From: Bacteroidales bacterium
GTDB lineage: Bacteria; Bacteroidota; Bacteroidia; Bacteroidales; P3
NCBI GenBank assembly: GCA_017550405.1
Contig: JAFZPH010000024.1
Location: forward strand, 1-64,000
Direction of reading: 5' to 3'
DNA length: 64,000 nucleotides
Shown: positions 39,881 to 48,589 of the stretch, one piece after another
Layout of the letters: every line of letters starts with the position of its first letter
Position numbering within the stretch: the first letter of the stretch is position 1
Program-made: the position numbers and the translations under genes
The notes under the pieces: generated by a model
What the model was told of the DNA's origin: nothing
The model's database searches: none
Seen by the model: only the letters and a program-made list of their open reading frames with translations

Positions 39881-41254
39881 ATGATAAAAGATAAAATCAA
39901 AGAGGTCCCCGGACTGTTGTTCGTGACCGACAGCATGGAATTCATGTCGTCGGCGGGTCGTCGACGGATGCTTGAGCAGCCTTGGATGAAAGATGTCGAA
40001 GAGCTACTCCGAGAGCAGAATCATGTCGAAGCGATTAGGGCAGCTATGACTAATCCCGACAATGCCAAGGCTGTAAACGTGTTGAGGCACCAACTTATGC
40101 AGTTGCACGATATCCGGACCACGCTCCATAGTCTTCATACACATGTGTTGCTTGACGAGGTAGAGCTGTTCGAGGTGAAGAACCTTGCCTATCTGTGCAA
40201 CATCAGCAGGACAGCTCTCTCCGACATGGCTCTGGAACATCTGTTCACTCTTCCTGACATCCGGCCGGTGTTCTCCATCCTTGACCCCGATGCCACGGGT
40301 GTCCCTAATTTCTATATCTACGACACTTACGATGCACGTCTTGCGCCTATCCGTCAGCAGATGAAGGTGGCAGACGAAGGGCGGATGGCTGAACTCCTTG
40401 CCGAGCAGAATACAATCCAGCAACAAGTGATAGAGGTCTTGTGCGACAGGCTGTGGCCATATTCCGAAGCATTGGACGAGGCTTTGGAGGGAATGGCGTA
40501 TATCGATTTCACCATGGCAAAGGCTGTCTTGGCGCAATCATGGAATCTTGTCATGCCCGATATGGCAGGCGAAGGCCATTTTTTCAAAGCACTCTTCAAC
40601 CCGAGACTAAAGCAGCACAACGAGAAGGTAGGCCTGCGCTATCAGCCGGTGGATGTAGAGATTGTACAGGGTGTAACGTTCATCACTGGAGCCAACATGG
40701 CTGGCAAGACGGTGTTGCTGAAAAGCGTGGGGCTGGCTCAGATGATGTATCAGTTCGGATTCCCGCTGCCTGCTGGCACTTGTTGTCTCCAGCCCGTAGA
40801 CGATGTAGTGTTCTGTATAGGAGACGAGCAGAACGAGATGAACGGTCTCAGCAGTTTTGCCTCCGAGATAACAAGAATCAGCGAAGTGCTATATCGCAGC
40901 CAACAGGAGCGTCTCCTCGTTCTGATAGACGAACCAGCCCGTACAACCAACCCCATTGAGGGAAAGGCATTGGTACAAGCCTTGGCCACCATTATGGATT
41001 CGCGAGATTCCATCACCCTCATCACCACCCACTACAGCCAGCTGGGGCTTGCCTGCCGTAAGTTGCGCGTGAAGGGCTTTGTCGAAGAGTTGGTCGACAC
41101 ATCGCTCACAGCCGAGAATATCAACCGTTTCATTGATTATTCGTTGGTGGAAGACGACAGCGACGAAGTCCCCCACGAGGCGCTCCGTATTGCCGAGATG
41201 CTGTCATGCCATCCCGACCTGGTCTCCTCCGCCCGGCATTTTCTCAACCTGTAA
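39881..41254 (+). CDS. MutS-like ATPase without mismatch-recognition domains
   Basis: The 457-residue protein has only the lever/core region and the MutS ATPase domain. The ATG at 39881 (MIKDKIKEVPG) is preferred to an upstream in-frame codon lying just past the terminator. Walker A is ITGANMAGKTVLLKSVGLAQ, Walker B is LLVLIDEPARTTNP, and GLSSFASEITRISEVL and ITTHYSQL complete the ABC-type dimer site. The MutS domain I for mismatch reading is absent, as in MutS2-like or KamC-type reactivase ATPases; the ANMAGKTVLLK sequence is nearest to the latter in my memory. No lysine 5,6-aminomutase gene is adjacent, so the partner is unknown. Confidence 0.8.
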   Translation: MIKDKIKEVPGLLFVTDSMEFMSSAGRRRMLEQPWMKDVEELLREQNHVEAIRAAMTNPDNAKAVNVLRHQLMQLHDIRTTLHSLHTHVLLDEVELFEVKNLAYLCNISRTALSDMALEHLFTLPDIRPVFSILDPDATGVPNFYIYDTYDARLAPIRQQMKVADEGRMAELLAEQNTIQQQVIEVLCDRLWPYSEALDEALEGMAYIDFTMAKAVLAQSWNLVMPDMAGEGHFFKALFNPRLKQHNEKVGLRYQPVDVEIVQGVTFITGANMAGKTVLLKSVGLAQMMYQFGFPLPAGTCCLQPVDDVVFCIGDEQNEMNGLSSFASEITRISEVLYRSQQERLLVLIDEPARTTNPIEGKALVQALATIMDSRDSITLITTHYSQLGLACRKLRVKGFVEELVDTSLTAENINRFIDYSLVEDDSDEVPHEALRIAEMLSCHPDLVSSARHFLNL

Positions 41255-41267
41255 AGTAACACCACAT

Positions 41268-41305
41268 AAAAGAAACGGCGTCTTGCACAAGGCGCCGTTT
41301 CTTTT
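41268..41305. terminator. Bidirectional terminator
   Basis: AAAAGAAACGGCG pairs with CGCCGTTTCTTTT around a 12-base loop, between the convergent MutS-like and FISUMP genes. Confidence 0.85.
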
Positions 41306-41324
41306 TAGGTGTTATTTTGGATAA

Positions 41325-43262
41325 TCAATAGTCTCTGACCAGACGCACAGAGCAGCCGGTGGAGTAGGTGACGGTGTTCTGCATAGTGTTGGCATCGGGA
41401 GCGATATGGAACGAATAGCCAGTGGTTCCGTTGACGTGGCTGGCCGACCAGTAGTTGCCAAGGATTCCGATGTTGGTTGTGGAGCTGCTGGTGCGTTCAC
41501 CTGCTGCAGGCAGGAACACAGCACCTGCGGCCTCCATGATTGCCCAGGTGGCGGCGTTGTAGACATTGGTGGTATAGCTGCTGTTGGTATTGACGAAAGA
41601 GATGCCGGCAGGGCAGGTCCAGTCGTCGGGCAGCAGTATATAGCCGGGAGTGCTTTCCACGGTGGCCATACCCTTCAGGTCATTGGCATTGGGGCGCAGG
41701 GTCAGCAGGTAGGTCCATTCGCTGTAGGTAAGCGTACGCCACATAGCCATCTGGTTGCCGCCGTTGATGATGGGGTTGTAGTATCCCCAGTCGGCGTTGG
41801 CATAGAAGTCTACCAGGTCGTTGCCGTCGGTGGCTTCGGTATACTCGGTGTTGTTGGTAGTGGTTTCGTAAGGCATGAAACGGCCGGCACCGCCATCCCA
41901 TCCGCTCGTGCCATAGCCGAACAGGTCGACCCACGAGGAGCAGTAAGCCTGCATGAAAACATTGTTATTGTCACTACCGGCAATGTCGTACTGGTTAACG
42001 GCAAAACGCCAGGTCTTGATACGGGGTCTGTACTGCAGATTGCCTTGCGAGAAGTTGATTCGCTTGTCGGCGCTCACGCTGAAGATACCGGGCAGGGCAC
42101 CCTTCACTCTGGGGTGTTCCAGCATAAAGATGCGGTTGTTCACGCTGTCGATGATCTGCTCATAGATGTTGGTGATGCTGTCGATGCGGTCATTGAGGGC
42201 GGCCACCTCGGCAGCCAGGATGGAGTCGACATAAGCCTTGTTCACGGCATCCAAGGGGTCGGTGGGGTAGCTGAGATTCTTAATCTGGCCATAGGCATTG
42301 TTGTTGATGTTTAATACATCAGCCAAGCCCTGCGACTCCTGATTCTGCGGCAGGATAACATAGTTGCTGTCGTTCAGGAAAAGGGTGTCGCCACTGACGT
42401 AGAAGTGCAGGTCGTTGATGAACTGGCTCAGATGGGTGGGGTGGTTCAGCACGCTGTCCCATTCAATGGTGCCGTTCCAGTTGCCGGAGTTGAGGATGAC
42501 ATAGGTGTTGTCATTCAGGAAGAGGGTGTCGCCACTCACATACACATCGCCAGCGGTGACAAAATCCAGGTCGTTGATGAACTCGCTGAGATAGGTGGGG
42601 TGATGGAGCACGCTGTCCCACTCAATGGTGGTAATTCCGGGGCCGTCTCCGTGACGGGGCAGGATGACGTAGGTGTTGTTGTTGAGGAAAAGGGTGTCGC
42701 CGTGCAGCGAAAGCTCCAAGTCATCCTCGGTGAGGAAATCCAGGTCATTGATAAACTGGCTCAAGCGGGTGGGGGCGTTGCGCAGGCTGTCGTACAGGAA
42801 ACCCCATTGGCGGAAGAGGGGGTCGCGTTCGTCGTAAACGAAGTCCTCGCCAAAACGGTCGGCCACGGCAGCGTGGGTGGCGTAATGGGCATAGGGCACG
42901 GCCAGAATCTTCTGCGTGGTGGCCAGGGTGTAGTTGTTACCGCCGTAGGGGTCAATCTCGCTGACAATGTAGTAGGGCCCCTGTGCCCAGTTGATGTTGG
43001 CGAATTGGTCGGAATTCTCGCCAACCACCAGTGTGAAAAGACCGTTGCCGTTGGTGGTGACGTTTTCAGTCTGTTGGTATACCTGTGTTCCGCTGGCGGA
43101 GCCTTGCACGATGGCGATGCGTACGCTCACCATGCGGTTGGCCATCAGTTGGCCAGCAGCGTTTCTCACCACTGCCTGATAGTTGAATCCTTTGGGGGTT
43201 TGGGCGAACACAGCGCCGGCAAACAGGATAAGGGTTAAAAGAGAGAGAAATACTTTTTTCAT
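41325..43262 (-). CDS. Surface protein with three ~40-residue repeats and a C-terminal FISUMP-like domain
   Basis: The 645-residue protein has a signal peptide (VFLSLLTLILFAGAVFAQ), then a domain common at the start of Bacteroidetes surface proteins (GFNYQAVVRNAAGQLM, ILAVPYAHYA). Three repeats follow at about residues 158-201, 216-257 and 269-304, each containing L-x-(Q/E)-FINDL and GDTLFLN-x-x-x-YVIL. The C-terminal ~260 residues resemble the FISUMP domain: VDLFGYGTSGW, RTLTYSEWTYLL, NYWSASHVNGTTGYSF and CSVRLVRDY. It is probably an extracellular adhesin or matrix protein. It is the last gene of a four-gene operon, two bases after the T9SS gene. Confidence 0.8.
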   Translation of the reverse strand: MKKVFLSLLTLILFAGAVFAQTPKGFNYQAVVRNAAGQLMANRMVSVRIAIVQGSASGTQVYQQTENVTTNGNGLFTLVVGENSDQFANINWAQGPYYIVSEIDPYGGNNYTLATTQKILAVPYAHYATHAAVADRFGEDFVYDERDPLFRQWGFLYDSLRNAPTRLSQFINDLDFLTEDDLELSLHGDTLFLNNNTYVILPRHGDGPGITTIEWDSVLHHPTYLSEFINDLDFVTAGDVYVSGDTLFLNDNTYVILNSGNWNGTIEWDSVLNHPTHLSQFINDLHFYVSGDTLFLNDSNYVILPQNQESQGLADVLNINNNAYGQIKNLSYPTDPLDAVNKAYVDSILAAEVAALNDRIDSITNIYEQIIDSVNNRIFMLEHPRVKGALPGIFSVSADKRINFSQGNLQYRPRIKTWRFAVNQYDIAGSDNNNVFMQAYCSSWVDLFGYGTSGWDGGAGRFMPYETTTNNTEYTEATDGNDLVDFYANADWGYYNPIINGGNQMAMWRTLTYSEWTYLLTLRPNANDLKGMATVESTPGYILLPDDWTCPAGISFVNTNSSYTTNVYNAATWAIMEAAGAVFLPAAGERTSSSTTNIGILGNYWSASHVNGTTGYSFHIAPDANTMQNTVTYSTGCSVRLVRDY

Positions 43263-43264
43263 GA

Positions 43265-43783
43265 TTATTTAGCCTTTATTATTTTATAAACATTCATTTT
43301 GGATTTGTCGGGTGTTGCAACCTGCAACATATAGTTTCCGGCTCCATACTGCTCCAGAGCTATCTGGTGTTGGCCACCTTTGTAGGTGCCTTGTTGCAGC
43401 ACTTGGCCGTTGGTGCCGAAGAGGGTGTAGATTAGCTGTCCGGCGGTCTCGTCGCACTCCAGCACCACGTTGTCGGCAGTGGGGTTGGGGTAGACCGACA
43501 TTCGGACAGCGATTTCTCCGATGCCTTGCTGTGCACGGTCCCTCTCGGTGAAGGGCTGCTGCACTCCTTCGGTAAAGGACTCGGTGACGTCGACCACGGT
43601 GATGGCGCGTGCCGTGGCAGTTTTCACCGCCACCTCGCCACCGCTGAAGCTCACGCTCCCGGTGCTCCCGGTCATGTCGCCGCCAAAGCTGGTGATGGCA
43701 TGCTGGGCATGCAGGCTGCCTGCGCCTCCCAACAATAGTGCCAGCACCGCTATGCTTGCTGTTTTCTTGATGGTTTTGAACAT
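43265..43783 (-). CDS. Small T9SS-sorted surface protein
   Basis: The 172-residue protein has a signal peptide (VLALLLGGAGSLHAQ) and a short ~75-residue mature N-terminal region (HAITSFGGDMTGSTGSVSFS). The type IX secretion C-terminal sorting domain begins at MSVYPNPTADNVVLE and ends YMLQVATPDKSKMNVYKIIK. The sorting domain is removed during export, leaving a very small product that may be attached to A-LPS or to the OmpA protein encoded next to it. It lies 21 bases after the OmpA gene and two bases before the FISUMP gene. Confidence 0.85.
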   Translation of the reverse strand: MFKTIKKTASIAVLALLLGGAGSLHAQHAITSFGGDMTGSTGSVSFSGGEVAVKTATARAITVVDVTESFTEGVQQPFTERDRAQQGIGEIAVRMSVYPNPTADNVVLECDETAGQLIYTLFGTNGQVLQQGTYKGGQHQIALEQYGAGNYMLQVATPDKSKMNVYKIIKAK

Positions 43784-43804
43784 GGTTTGTATTGTTTTTG
43801 TTTA

Positions 43805-45232
43805 TTATTCAGTTTCGTTGTTGTCACCATAGTCGGTGATACGCATGCCGACATTCATCACCTCAATCTCCACGCGGCGGTTTCTGAACCGGCCTTGCGG
43901 TGTCTGGTTGGTGTCGATGGGGTACTTCTTGCCGCAACCTTCGGGCTCCATGCGGCTGCCGTCGATGCCTTGCGACTTCAAGTACTTGATGACGGCGTTG
44001 GCACGCTGCAGTGAGAGTACATTGTTGTAGTTCTCGGTACCTAGGCTGTCGGTGTGACCATACACCTTGATGAGCATCTCGGGATAGGCTTTCATCATCA
44101 TGGCCACGTCGTAGAGGGGCTGCTTCGATTCGGGACGCAGTCTGTACGAGTCGAAATCGAAGTTGATGTTGAACAGGCAGATACGTTTGTCGCTGATGTC
44201 TATGCCCAGGGTGATGAAGGCATACATCTCGGAGAATGAGTAGCAGTCCTTGTGTACGTATGAAGGACCTTCTCCGTCGTTCTCTTTGACAGCGGGCTGG
44301 CCGATGTACACCGTGTCGGGAACTTTGGGTGTGGTGTCCACAACCACGATAAACACCGTGTCGGGGGCTTTGCGGGTGGTATCCACAGCCTTGGCCAGCG
44401 GCTTGCGCTCCTGCTTCCAGCTGCCGTCGAGGGGCAGGGCGATGCGCAGGGCGACCTCGACGCCTCTGTTCTTGCGCTCTTTCTGCCACAATTCGGCTCC
44501 GAAGAAGCGGTTGGCAATAATCGAGCGGTCGGCTTCGGCAATATCGGGGTTGTCCTTTATCTCGCGTTGTGCAAAGGTGTTGAGCAGGCCCATGTTGTAT
44601 CCGGCCTCCACCGACAGGAGCAGGGGGATGCTTTTGGTCTCCACCAGGAAGTCGATGCCGGCGCCGAACATCACGCCTGCATCAAACCGGTTGATGTCCG
44701 CCTTGGTCACCTTGGCCGTGACGCCATTGGGGAAATCGTCGGCGTGGTAGCCAATCTTGCCCCCGTAAGCCATGCCGAATTCAGGCACGACCATGAGATA
44801 GGGCGACACATGGCTCCCGTCGATGCGGAAATTGTAGGTCAGCGGCAGGCGGAAGTCGACATAATGCGCCTTCATGCGGTATTCGACATCCTTCCATACC
44901 AGCGAGTCGGCACGTCCTATCAAGGTCACCTCCGGGCGGAGCGACAGGTTGCTGTTGCCCAGCTGGAAATGGCCGAACAGTCCCAGCATGCCTTGCGGCT
45001 GCCAGTAGTGTTTGTAGCGGTCCACCAGTTTCTGTGAGTATATCATGTCGGACAGGTTCAGACCTCCGCGGACACCTATTAGGTTGCGGGGGAATACCAC
45101 CTGGGTCCCTTCCTCGTCCGTCTGGACGGCTGCCACATTCGCGGTGTCGGTCTCAGGCACCTGCGCTATGGCGGCAGTGGCTGTAAGGAAAAGGATTAAC
45201 GCTAAAGAAGATAATATGTGTTTCATCTGCAT
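43805..45232 (-). CDS. OmpA-family outer-membrane protein, T9SS-operon type
   Basis: The 475-residue protein has a signal peptide (LALILFLTATAAIAQ), a barrel-like domain (GVRGGLNLSDMIYSQKLVDR, FDAGVMFGAGIDFLVE), and a linker with two related units KAPDTVFIVVVDTTP and KVPDTVYIG. The C-terminal OmpA domain has NINFDFDSYRLRPESKQPL, IKVYGHTDSLGTENYN and NRRVEIEVMNVG. It probably anchors the co-encoded surface proteins to the wall. It starts six bases after the lipoprotein gene, so the four genes 45898-41325 form an operon. Confidence 0.87.
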   Translation of the reverse strand: MQMKHILSSLALILFLTATAAIAQVPETDTANVAAVQTDEEGTQVVFPRNLIGVRGGLNLSDMIYSQKLVDRYKHYWQPQGMLGLFGHFQLGNSNLSLRPEVTLIGRADSLVWKDVEYRMKAHYVDFRLPLTYNFRIDGSHVSPYLMVVPEFGMAYGGKIGYHADDFPNGVTAKVTKADINRFDAGVMFGAGIDFLVETKSIPLLLSVEAGYNMGLLNTFAQREIKDNPDIAEADRSIIANRFFGAELWQKERKNRGVEVALRIALPLDGSWKQERKPLAKAVDTTRKAPDTVFIVVVDTTPKVPDTVYIGQPAVKENDGEGPSYVHKDCYSFSEMYAFITLGIDISDKRICLFNINFDFDSYRLRPESKQPLYDVAMMMKAYPEMLIKVYGHTDSLGTENYNNVLSLQRANAVIKYLKSQGIDGSRMEPEGCGKKYPIDTNQTPQGRFRNRRVEIEVMNVGMRITDYGDNNETE

Positions 45233-45238
45233 AAGCCT

Positions 45239-45898
45239 TTAATATGATACATCGGATAATCTTGTTGCCATACCGTCGCCGTCGTACCAGATGCGGTGGG
45301 TGCCGGGTTTCGACAGGGGCGAAGCATGGTAGTCGTCGGCAGCCCAGGTGTCGAGCACCACGTGTGCATACTGGCAGTCCTTGATGCCGTCGTCGCACAG
45401 CGTTCCCGATACCACGGTGGCTGTCCTGCTCTTCCATAGCGTGTCACCGCTGCTGCTGCATTCAAACACGTTCTGGAGGCAGTACATCGTCACATCGTTG
45501 CCTTCGCCTATCACGTTGGCCATGTACGACTTGCCGTCGATGTACTCATGTTTCTGGGTCTCAGAGTACTTCACCATGCCGCGGGGTTTCTGTCCCGAGA
45601 ACGACATGTACAGGTCGTAAAACAGCTCCTGGTAATTGTCGGAGGAGTAGTGCAGTACCATCGGCGACGACAGGAATCGGCCGTTAATGTTTGCGGGGTT
45701 CACCCCCTCGTGGATGGTCAGTCCGTGAGTGCGCAGCGAATCCTGCAGCTGCTCAGGAATGACCGAATAGGGGATTTTCCCGTCGGGCAAAGGCAGCACA
45801 ATGGTGTCATTACCCTCTTTCAAGCATCCCGAGAATAACAATATCGGGAGGGACAGTAATCCCGAAATAATTAGTAAATGTTTGATATACTTCAACAT
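45239..45898 (-). CDS. Lipoprotein, first gene of the surface operon
   Basis: The 219-residue protein has a lipoprotein signal (LLSLPILLFSGCLKEG, lipobox FSGC). The mature part contains GKIPYSVIPEQLQDSLRTHG, SPMVLHYSSDNYQEL, GKSYMANVIGEGNDVTMYC and HRIWYDGDGMATRLSDV. It may be a beta-sandwich; no family is recognised. The 5' two thirds of the gene and its promoter are almost identical to 47634-48187, where a second copy is cut off. This one is the full-length copy and heads the operon with OmpA, T9SS and FISUMP genes. Confidence 0.75.
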   Translation of the reverse strand: MLKYIKHLLIISGLLSLPILLFSGCLKEGNDTIVLPLPDGKIPYSVIPEQLQDSLRTHGLTIHEGVNPANINGRFLSSPMVLHYSSDNYQELFYDLYMSFSGQKPRGMVKYSETQKHEYIDGKSYMANVIGEGNDVTMYCLQNVFECSSSGDTLWKSRTATVVSGTLCDDGIKDCQYAHVVLDTWAADDYHASPLSKPGTHRIWYDGDGMATRLSDVSY

Positions 45899-45946
45899 AG
45901 CTATTACTTTTTTAGAAGGTCATTTTTTCAAAGATACACTTTTTTT
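45393..45946. repeat. 554-bp direct duplication, copy A
   Basis: Covers the 5' part and promoter of the lipoprotein gene. It matches 47634-48187 with about 20 differences by eye (~96%), same orientation, offset 2241 bases. Confidence 0.85.
45929..45936 (-). promoter_or_regulatory. Promoter of the surface operon
   Basis: GTATCTTTG on the minus strand, 30 bases before the lipoprotein ATG; duplicated with the gene (48170-48177). Confidence 0.55.
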
Positions 45947-46002
45947 CCGAAATAAACACTTTTTTTTCGCGCCTGCAACCATCATTCACCACAACCCTCA
46001 CT

Positions 46003-46060
46003 CCACACAGCGGGAGCCAGAGTGTGCAGCCCTGCTGCCCCTCTGGCTCCCGCTGTGTGG
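46003..46060 (-). terminator. Long hairpin after the 504-residue T9SS gene
   Basis: Perfect 20-bp arms (46003-46022 and 46041-46060) around an 18-base loop, 20 bases past the stop at 46081. No U-run, so it may also protect the 3' end. Confidence 0.7.
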
Positions 46061-46080
46061 GCTATATCTTCCCCCTCTCC

Positions 46081-47595
46081 TTACCGGGCCACCACCAGGC
46101 GTTTTGTGACGGTGCCGCCCGGAGTGGTCACCACGGCTATGTATGCCCCTTCGGGCAGTGCGCTCACGTCCAACTCGACGGCATAGCCCGCGCAGTCCGT
46201 CTCCATCGCGCAGCGCCCCTTCATGTCATACAGCGCTACCCTCCTCAGCCCGAACGACGACATCACGGCCACCCGTTTCGATGCCGGGTTGGGTGCGAGG
46301 TTGGTGAATTGGTCCACCACCGAAGGCATTCCCTCGGGCTGCGACATGCCGATGCAGAACTGCACCGTGTCGCTCCAGTCGCTGTAGTTGGTCTTGGGCG
46401 TGCACTCCGCCCTCACGCGTGCGGCATACACCGCATTGCTGTCCAGCCCGCTCAGCACGCGGCTGGTGGAGTTCACGCGGTAAATCCTGTAGCCCGAGGG
46501 GTCCTCGTCGGCCCGTCCCACGGCCAGCTCCCAGCGGTTGTGCTCGCTGGCCCCGTCCCACACCATCATCGCGTTGCCGTCCCAGATGTTGGCGGCGCGG
46601 AAGTTCTCCACCATGCCGCAGGGCAGGCCGAAAGGCCGCAACCCCATGCCCGTGGTGTCGAAGATAGGGAAAAGGAAAGGAGCCCAGAAAACGCCAGAGG
46701 TTTCATTTGCCCATGCGGGGAGTTTAGAAGGATGATGGAACACCCATTTCGGCCCGTTTGGCCAGTTCTCGAGTGCGGCTATCCGGTAGGTGGAGTAATC
46801 CCAGTAAAGACTGTCGAACTCTTCATGTGTCAAATGGCGGTTAGTAATGCTGGTGTCTATATATTCCACCTGGCGGAGGCGCAACTGCCTGTTGTGCATC
46901 ACATATCGGGGCTCCTGCCCATAGTAGACCGTGTCCACTTGCCTGCATCGCTGCGTGAGGCCCACATAGAACGAGTCGGTAATGACCACCGGCTTGTCAT
47001 AATACACCTCAAAAATAGCGAAATCGGTAGAATCGAGATGTCCCCCACCCAGGAATGTACGATTATGCATTGCAAATATGTCCACAAAAGAATGCATACA
47101 TCTTGCAGTATCCAGTGCGCAAAACAATTTCTCCCTTACCACCATCATTGTGTCGTGCCCATTGTCGTTGATGTGCTTATAAATTTGTAGATACTCCATC
47201 AAATTGGCAAGGTTGGTATCGTGATATTGCCATCGTCCGCCAGAATCAGGGTATACCGACCCCTCACGCACTTCCAAATCGCCACGCATGAAAGTGAACG
47301 ATGTGGCTGCGCCAATTATCTTAACAGGTGTATCGACATAATATTTCATTGCTACCACCCTGGAATCCATAGCCCAAATCGACCCCCCAGCATTCGCGGT
47401 ACCTATGCCCTCAACTTGAGGAAGGAAGCGTGTCCATCTTGGCACAACAGAGTAGTATGGGTCTATCCATACGGGATGGTACAGATAGTTAGGATTCCGA
47501 CCATAGATAGTGTCCAACTGCCGGGGGCTTTGGGCATACAGCAATGCCACCTGTGCCGCCAGCATTGCTGCCAATAATAACTTTTTCATATTCAT
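46081..47595 (-). CDS. T9SS-sorted secreted protein, 504 residues
   Basis: The protein has a signal peptide (KKLLLAAMLAAQVALLYAQ) and a ~400-residue mature region that I do not recognise. That region is rich in Tyr and Trp (NPNYLYHPVWIDPYYS, YHDTNLANLMEYLQIYKHI, WELAVGRADEDPSGYRIYRV) and includes a fibronectin-like strand set (VYAARVRAECTPKTNY). The C-terminal sorting domain begins NLAPNPASKRVAVMS and ends TTPGGTVTKRLVVAR. It is inserted between the two lipoprotein-gene copies. The start at 47595 has a second ATG two codons on. It is probably secreted to the surface. Confidence 0.82.
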   Translation of the reverse strand: MNMKKLLLAAMLAAQVALLYAQSPRQLDTIYGRNPNYLYHPVWIDPYYSVVPRWTRFLPQVEGIGTANAGGSIWAMDSRVVAMKYYVDTPVKIIGAATSFTFMRGDLEVREGSVYPDSGGRWQYHDTNLANLMEYLQIYKHINDNGHDTMMVVREKLFCALDTARCMHSFVDIFAMHNRTFLGGGHLDSTDFAIFEVYYDKPVVITDSFYVGLTQRCRQVDTVYYGQEPRYVMHNRQLRLRQVEYIDTSITNRHLTHEEFDSLYWDYSTYRIAALENWPNGPKWVFHHPSKLPAWANETSGVFWAPFLFPIFDTTGMGLRPFGLPCGMVENFRAANIWDGNAMMVWDGASEHNRWELAVGRADEDPSGYRIYRVNSTSRVLSGLDSNAVYAARVRAECTPKTNYSDWSDTVQFCIGMSQPEGMPSVVDQFTNLAPNPASKRVAVMSSFGLRRVALYDMKGRCAMETDCAGYAVELDVSALPEGAYIAVVTTPGGTVTKRLVVAR

Positions 47596-48139
47596 ATTTT
47601 TTTATCGTTATTCGCAAATGATGTTGATTGCACTCGCACAGCGTTCCCGATACCACAGTGGCGGTTCTGCTTTTCCATAGCGTGTCGCCGCTGCTGCTGC
47701 ATTCAAACACGTTCTGTAGGCAGTACATCGTCACATCGTTGCCTTCGCCAATCACGTTGGCCATGTACGACTTGCCGTCGATGTACTCATGTTTCTGGGT
47801 TTCGGAGTACTTCACCATGCCGCGGGGTTTCTGTCCCGAGAACGACATGTACAGGTCGTAAAACAGCTCCTGATAATTGTCGGAAGAGTAGTGTAGTACC
47901 ATCGGCGACGACAGGAAACGGCCGTCAATGTTTCCGGGGTTCACCCCCTCGTGGATGGTCAGTCCATGCGTGCGCAGCGAATCCTGCAGCTGCTCAGGAA
48001 TGACCGAATAGGGGATTTTCCCGTCGGGCAAAGGCAGCACAATGGTGTCATTACCCTCTTTCAAGCATCCCGAGAATAACAATATCGGGAGGGACAGTAA
48101 TCCCGAAATGATTAGTAAATGTTTGACATACTTCAACAT
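47489..48139 (-). pseudogene. Truncated duplicate of the lipoprotein gene
   Basis: The first ~168 codons are almost identical to the lipoprotein gene at 45239-45898, including the signal and lipobox. After SGTLC the frame leaves the homologous region at 47634 and runs on through unrelated sequence (ECNQHHLRITIKKYEYEK), overlapping the start of the 504-residue gene in another frame until a stop at 47489. The missing C-terminal third and foreign tail mark it as a broken copy, although it still has a promoter and might be made. Confidence 0.75.
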
Positions 48140-48187
48140 GGCTATTACTTTTTTAGAAGGTCATTTTTTCAAAGATACACTTTTTTC
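47634..48187. repeat. 554-bp direct duplication, copy B
   Basis: Second copy of 45393-45946. It starts at TCGCACAG and ends in the T-rich tract upstream of the -7 box. The boundaries show that only the promoter and 5' two thirds were duplicated. Confidence 0.85.
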
Positions 48188-48477
48188 TTTAGATAATAAC
48201 TATTTTTATGAGATTTTTTCATTACGTTCTACTTTTCCTTTTAAAGTCGTTGCCAGATGATACTTTTTGGCCCATTTTTCTTTGTCGGGATGGATAATCA
48301 GCCTAGTGAAACCAGGCACAGAAGGAAGAAAATGGGATGGAAGAGGGGAGGAGGGGAGAGCGATGAGGCTTTTTGCAAATAGTGTAAAACACTGGACAAA
48401 AGCGCGATGAGGTTTGCTGTGGTGTTTTTGTGGGAAAAATAGGTGAGGCGCGGGGGTTTTTCCTGAAAAAATGGTTG
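48188..48477. other. Gap without a recognised gene
   Basis: About 290 bases between the truncated lipoprotein copy and the next promoter. It has purine-rich stretches (GGAAGAGGGGAGGAGGGGAG type) and short frames that look random. No RNA gene or repeat was recognised. Confidence 0.5.
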
Positions 48478-48485
48478 TACTTTTG
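48478..48485 (+). promoter_or_regulatory. Promoter of the Ser-rich protein gene
   Basis: TACTTTTG followed by CA, 104 bases before the ATG, with a T-rich stretch at -33. Confidence 0.55.
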
Positions 48486-48589
48486 CATCGTGAAAGAAGG
48501 CACACAAACACCATCCCGGTGCGAAGGGTGTCCCGACAAACAGACAAATAATAAAAAAACAACAACTTATAGAAAAGAAAGGATCAATT

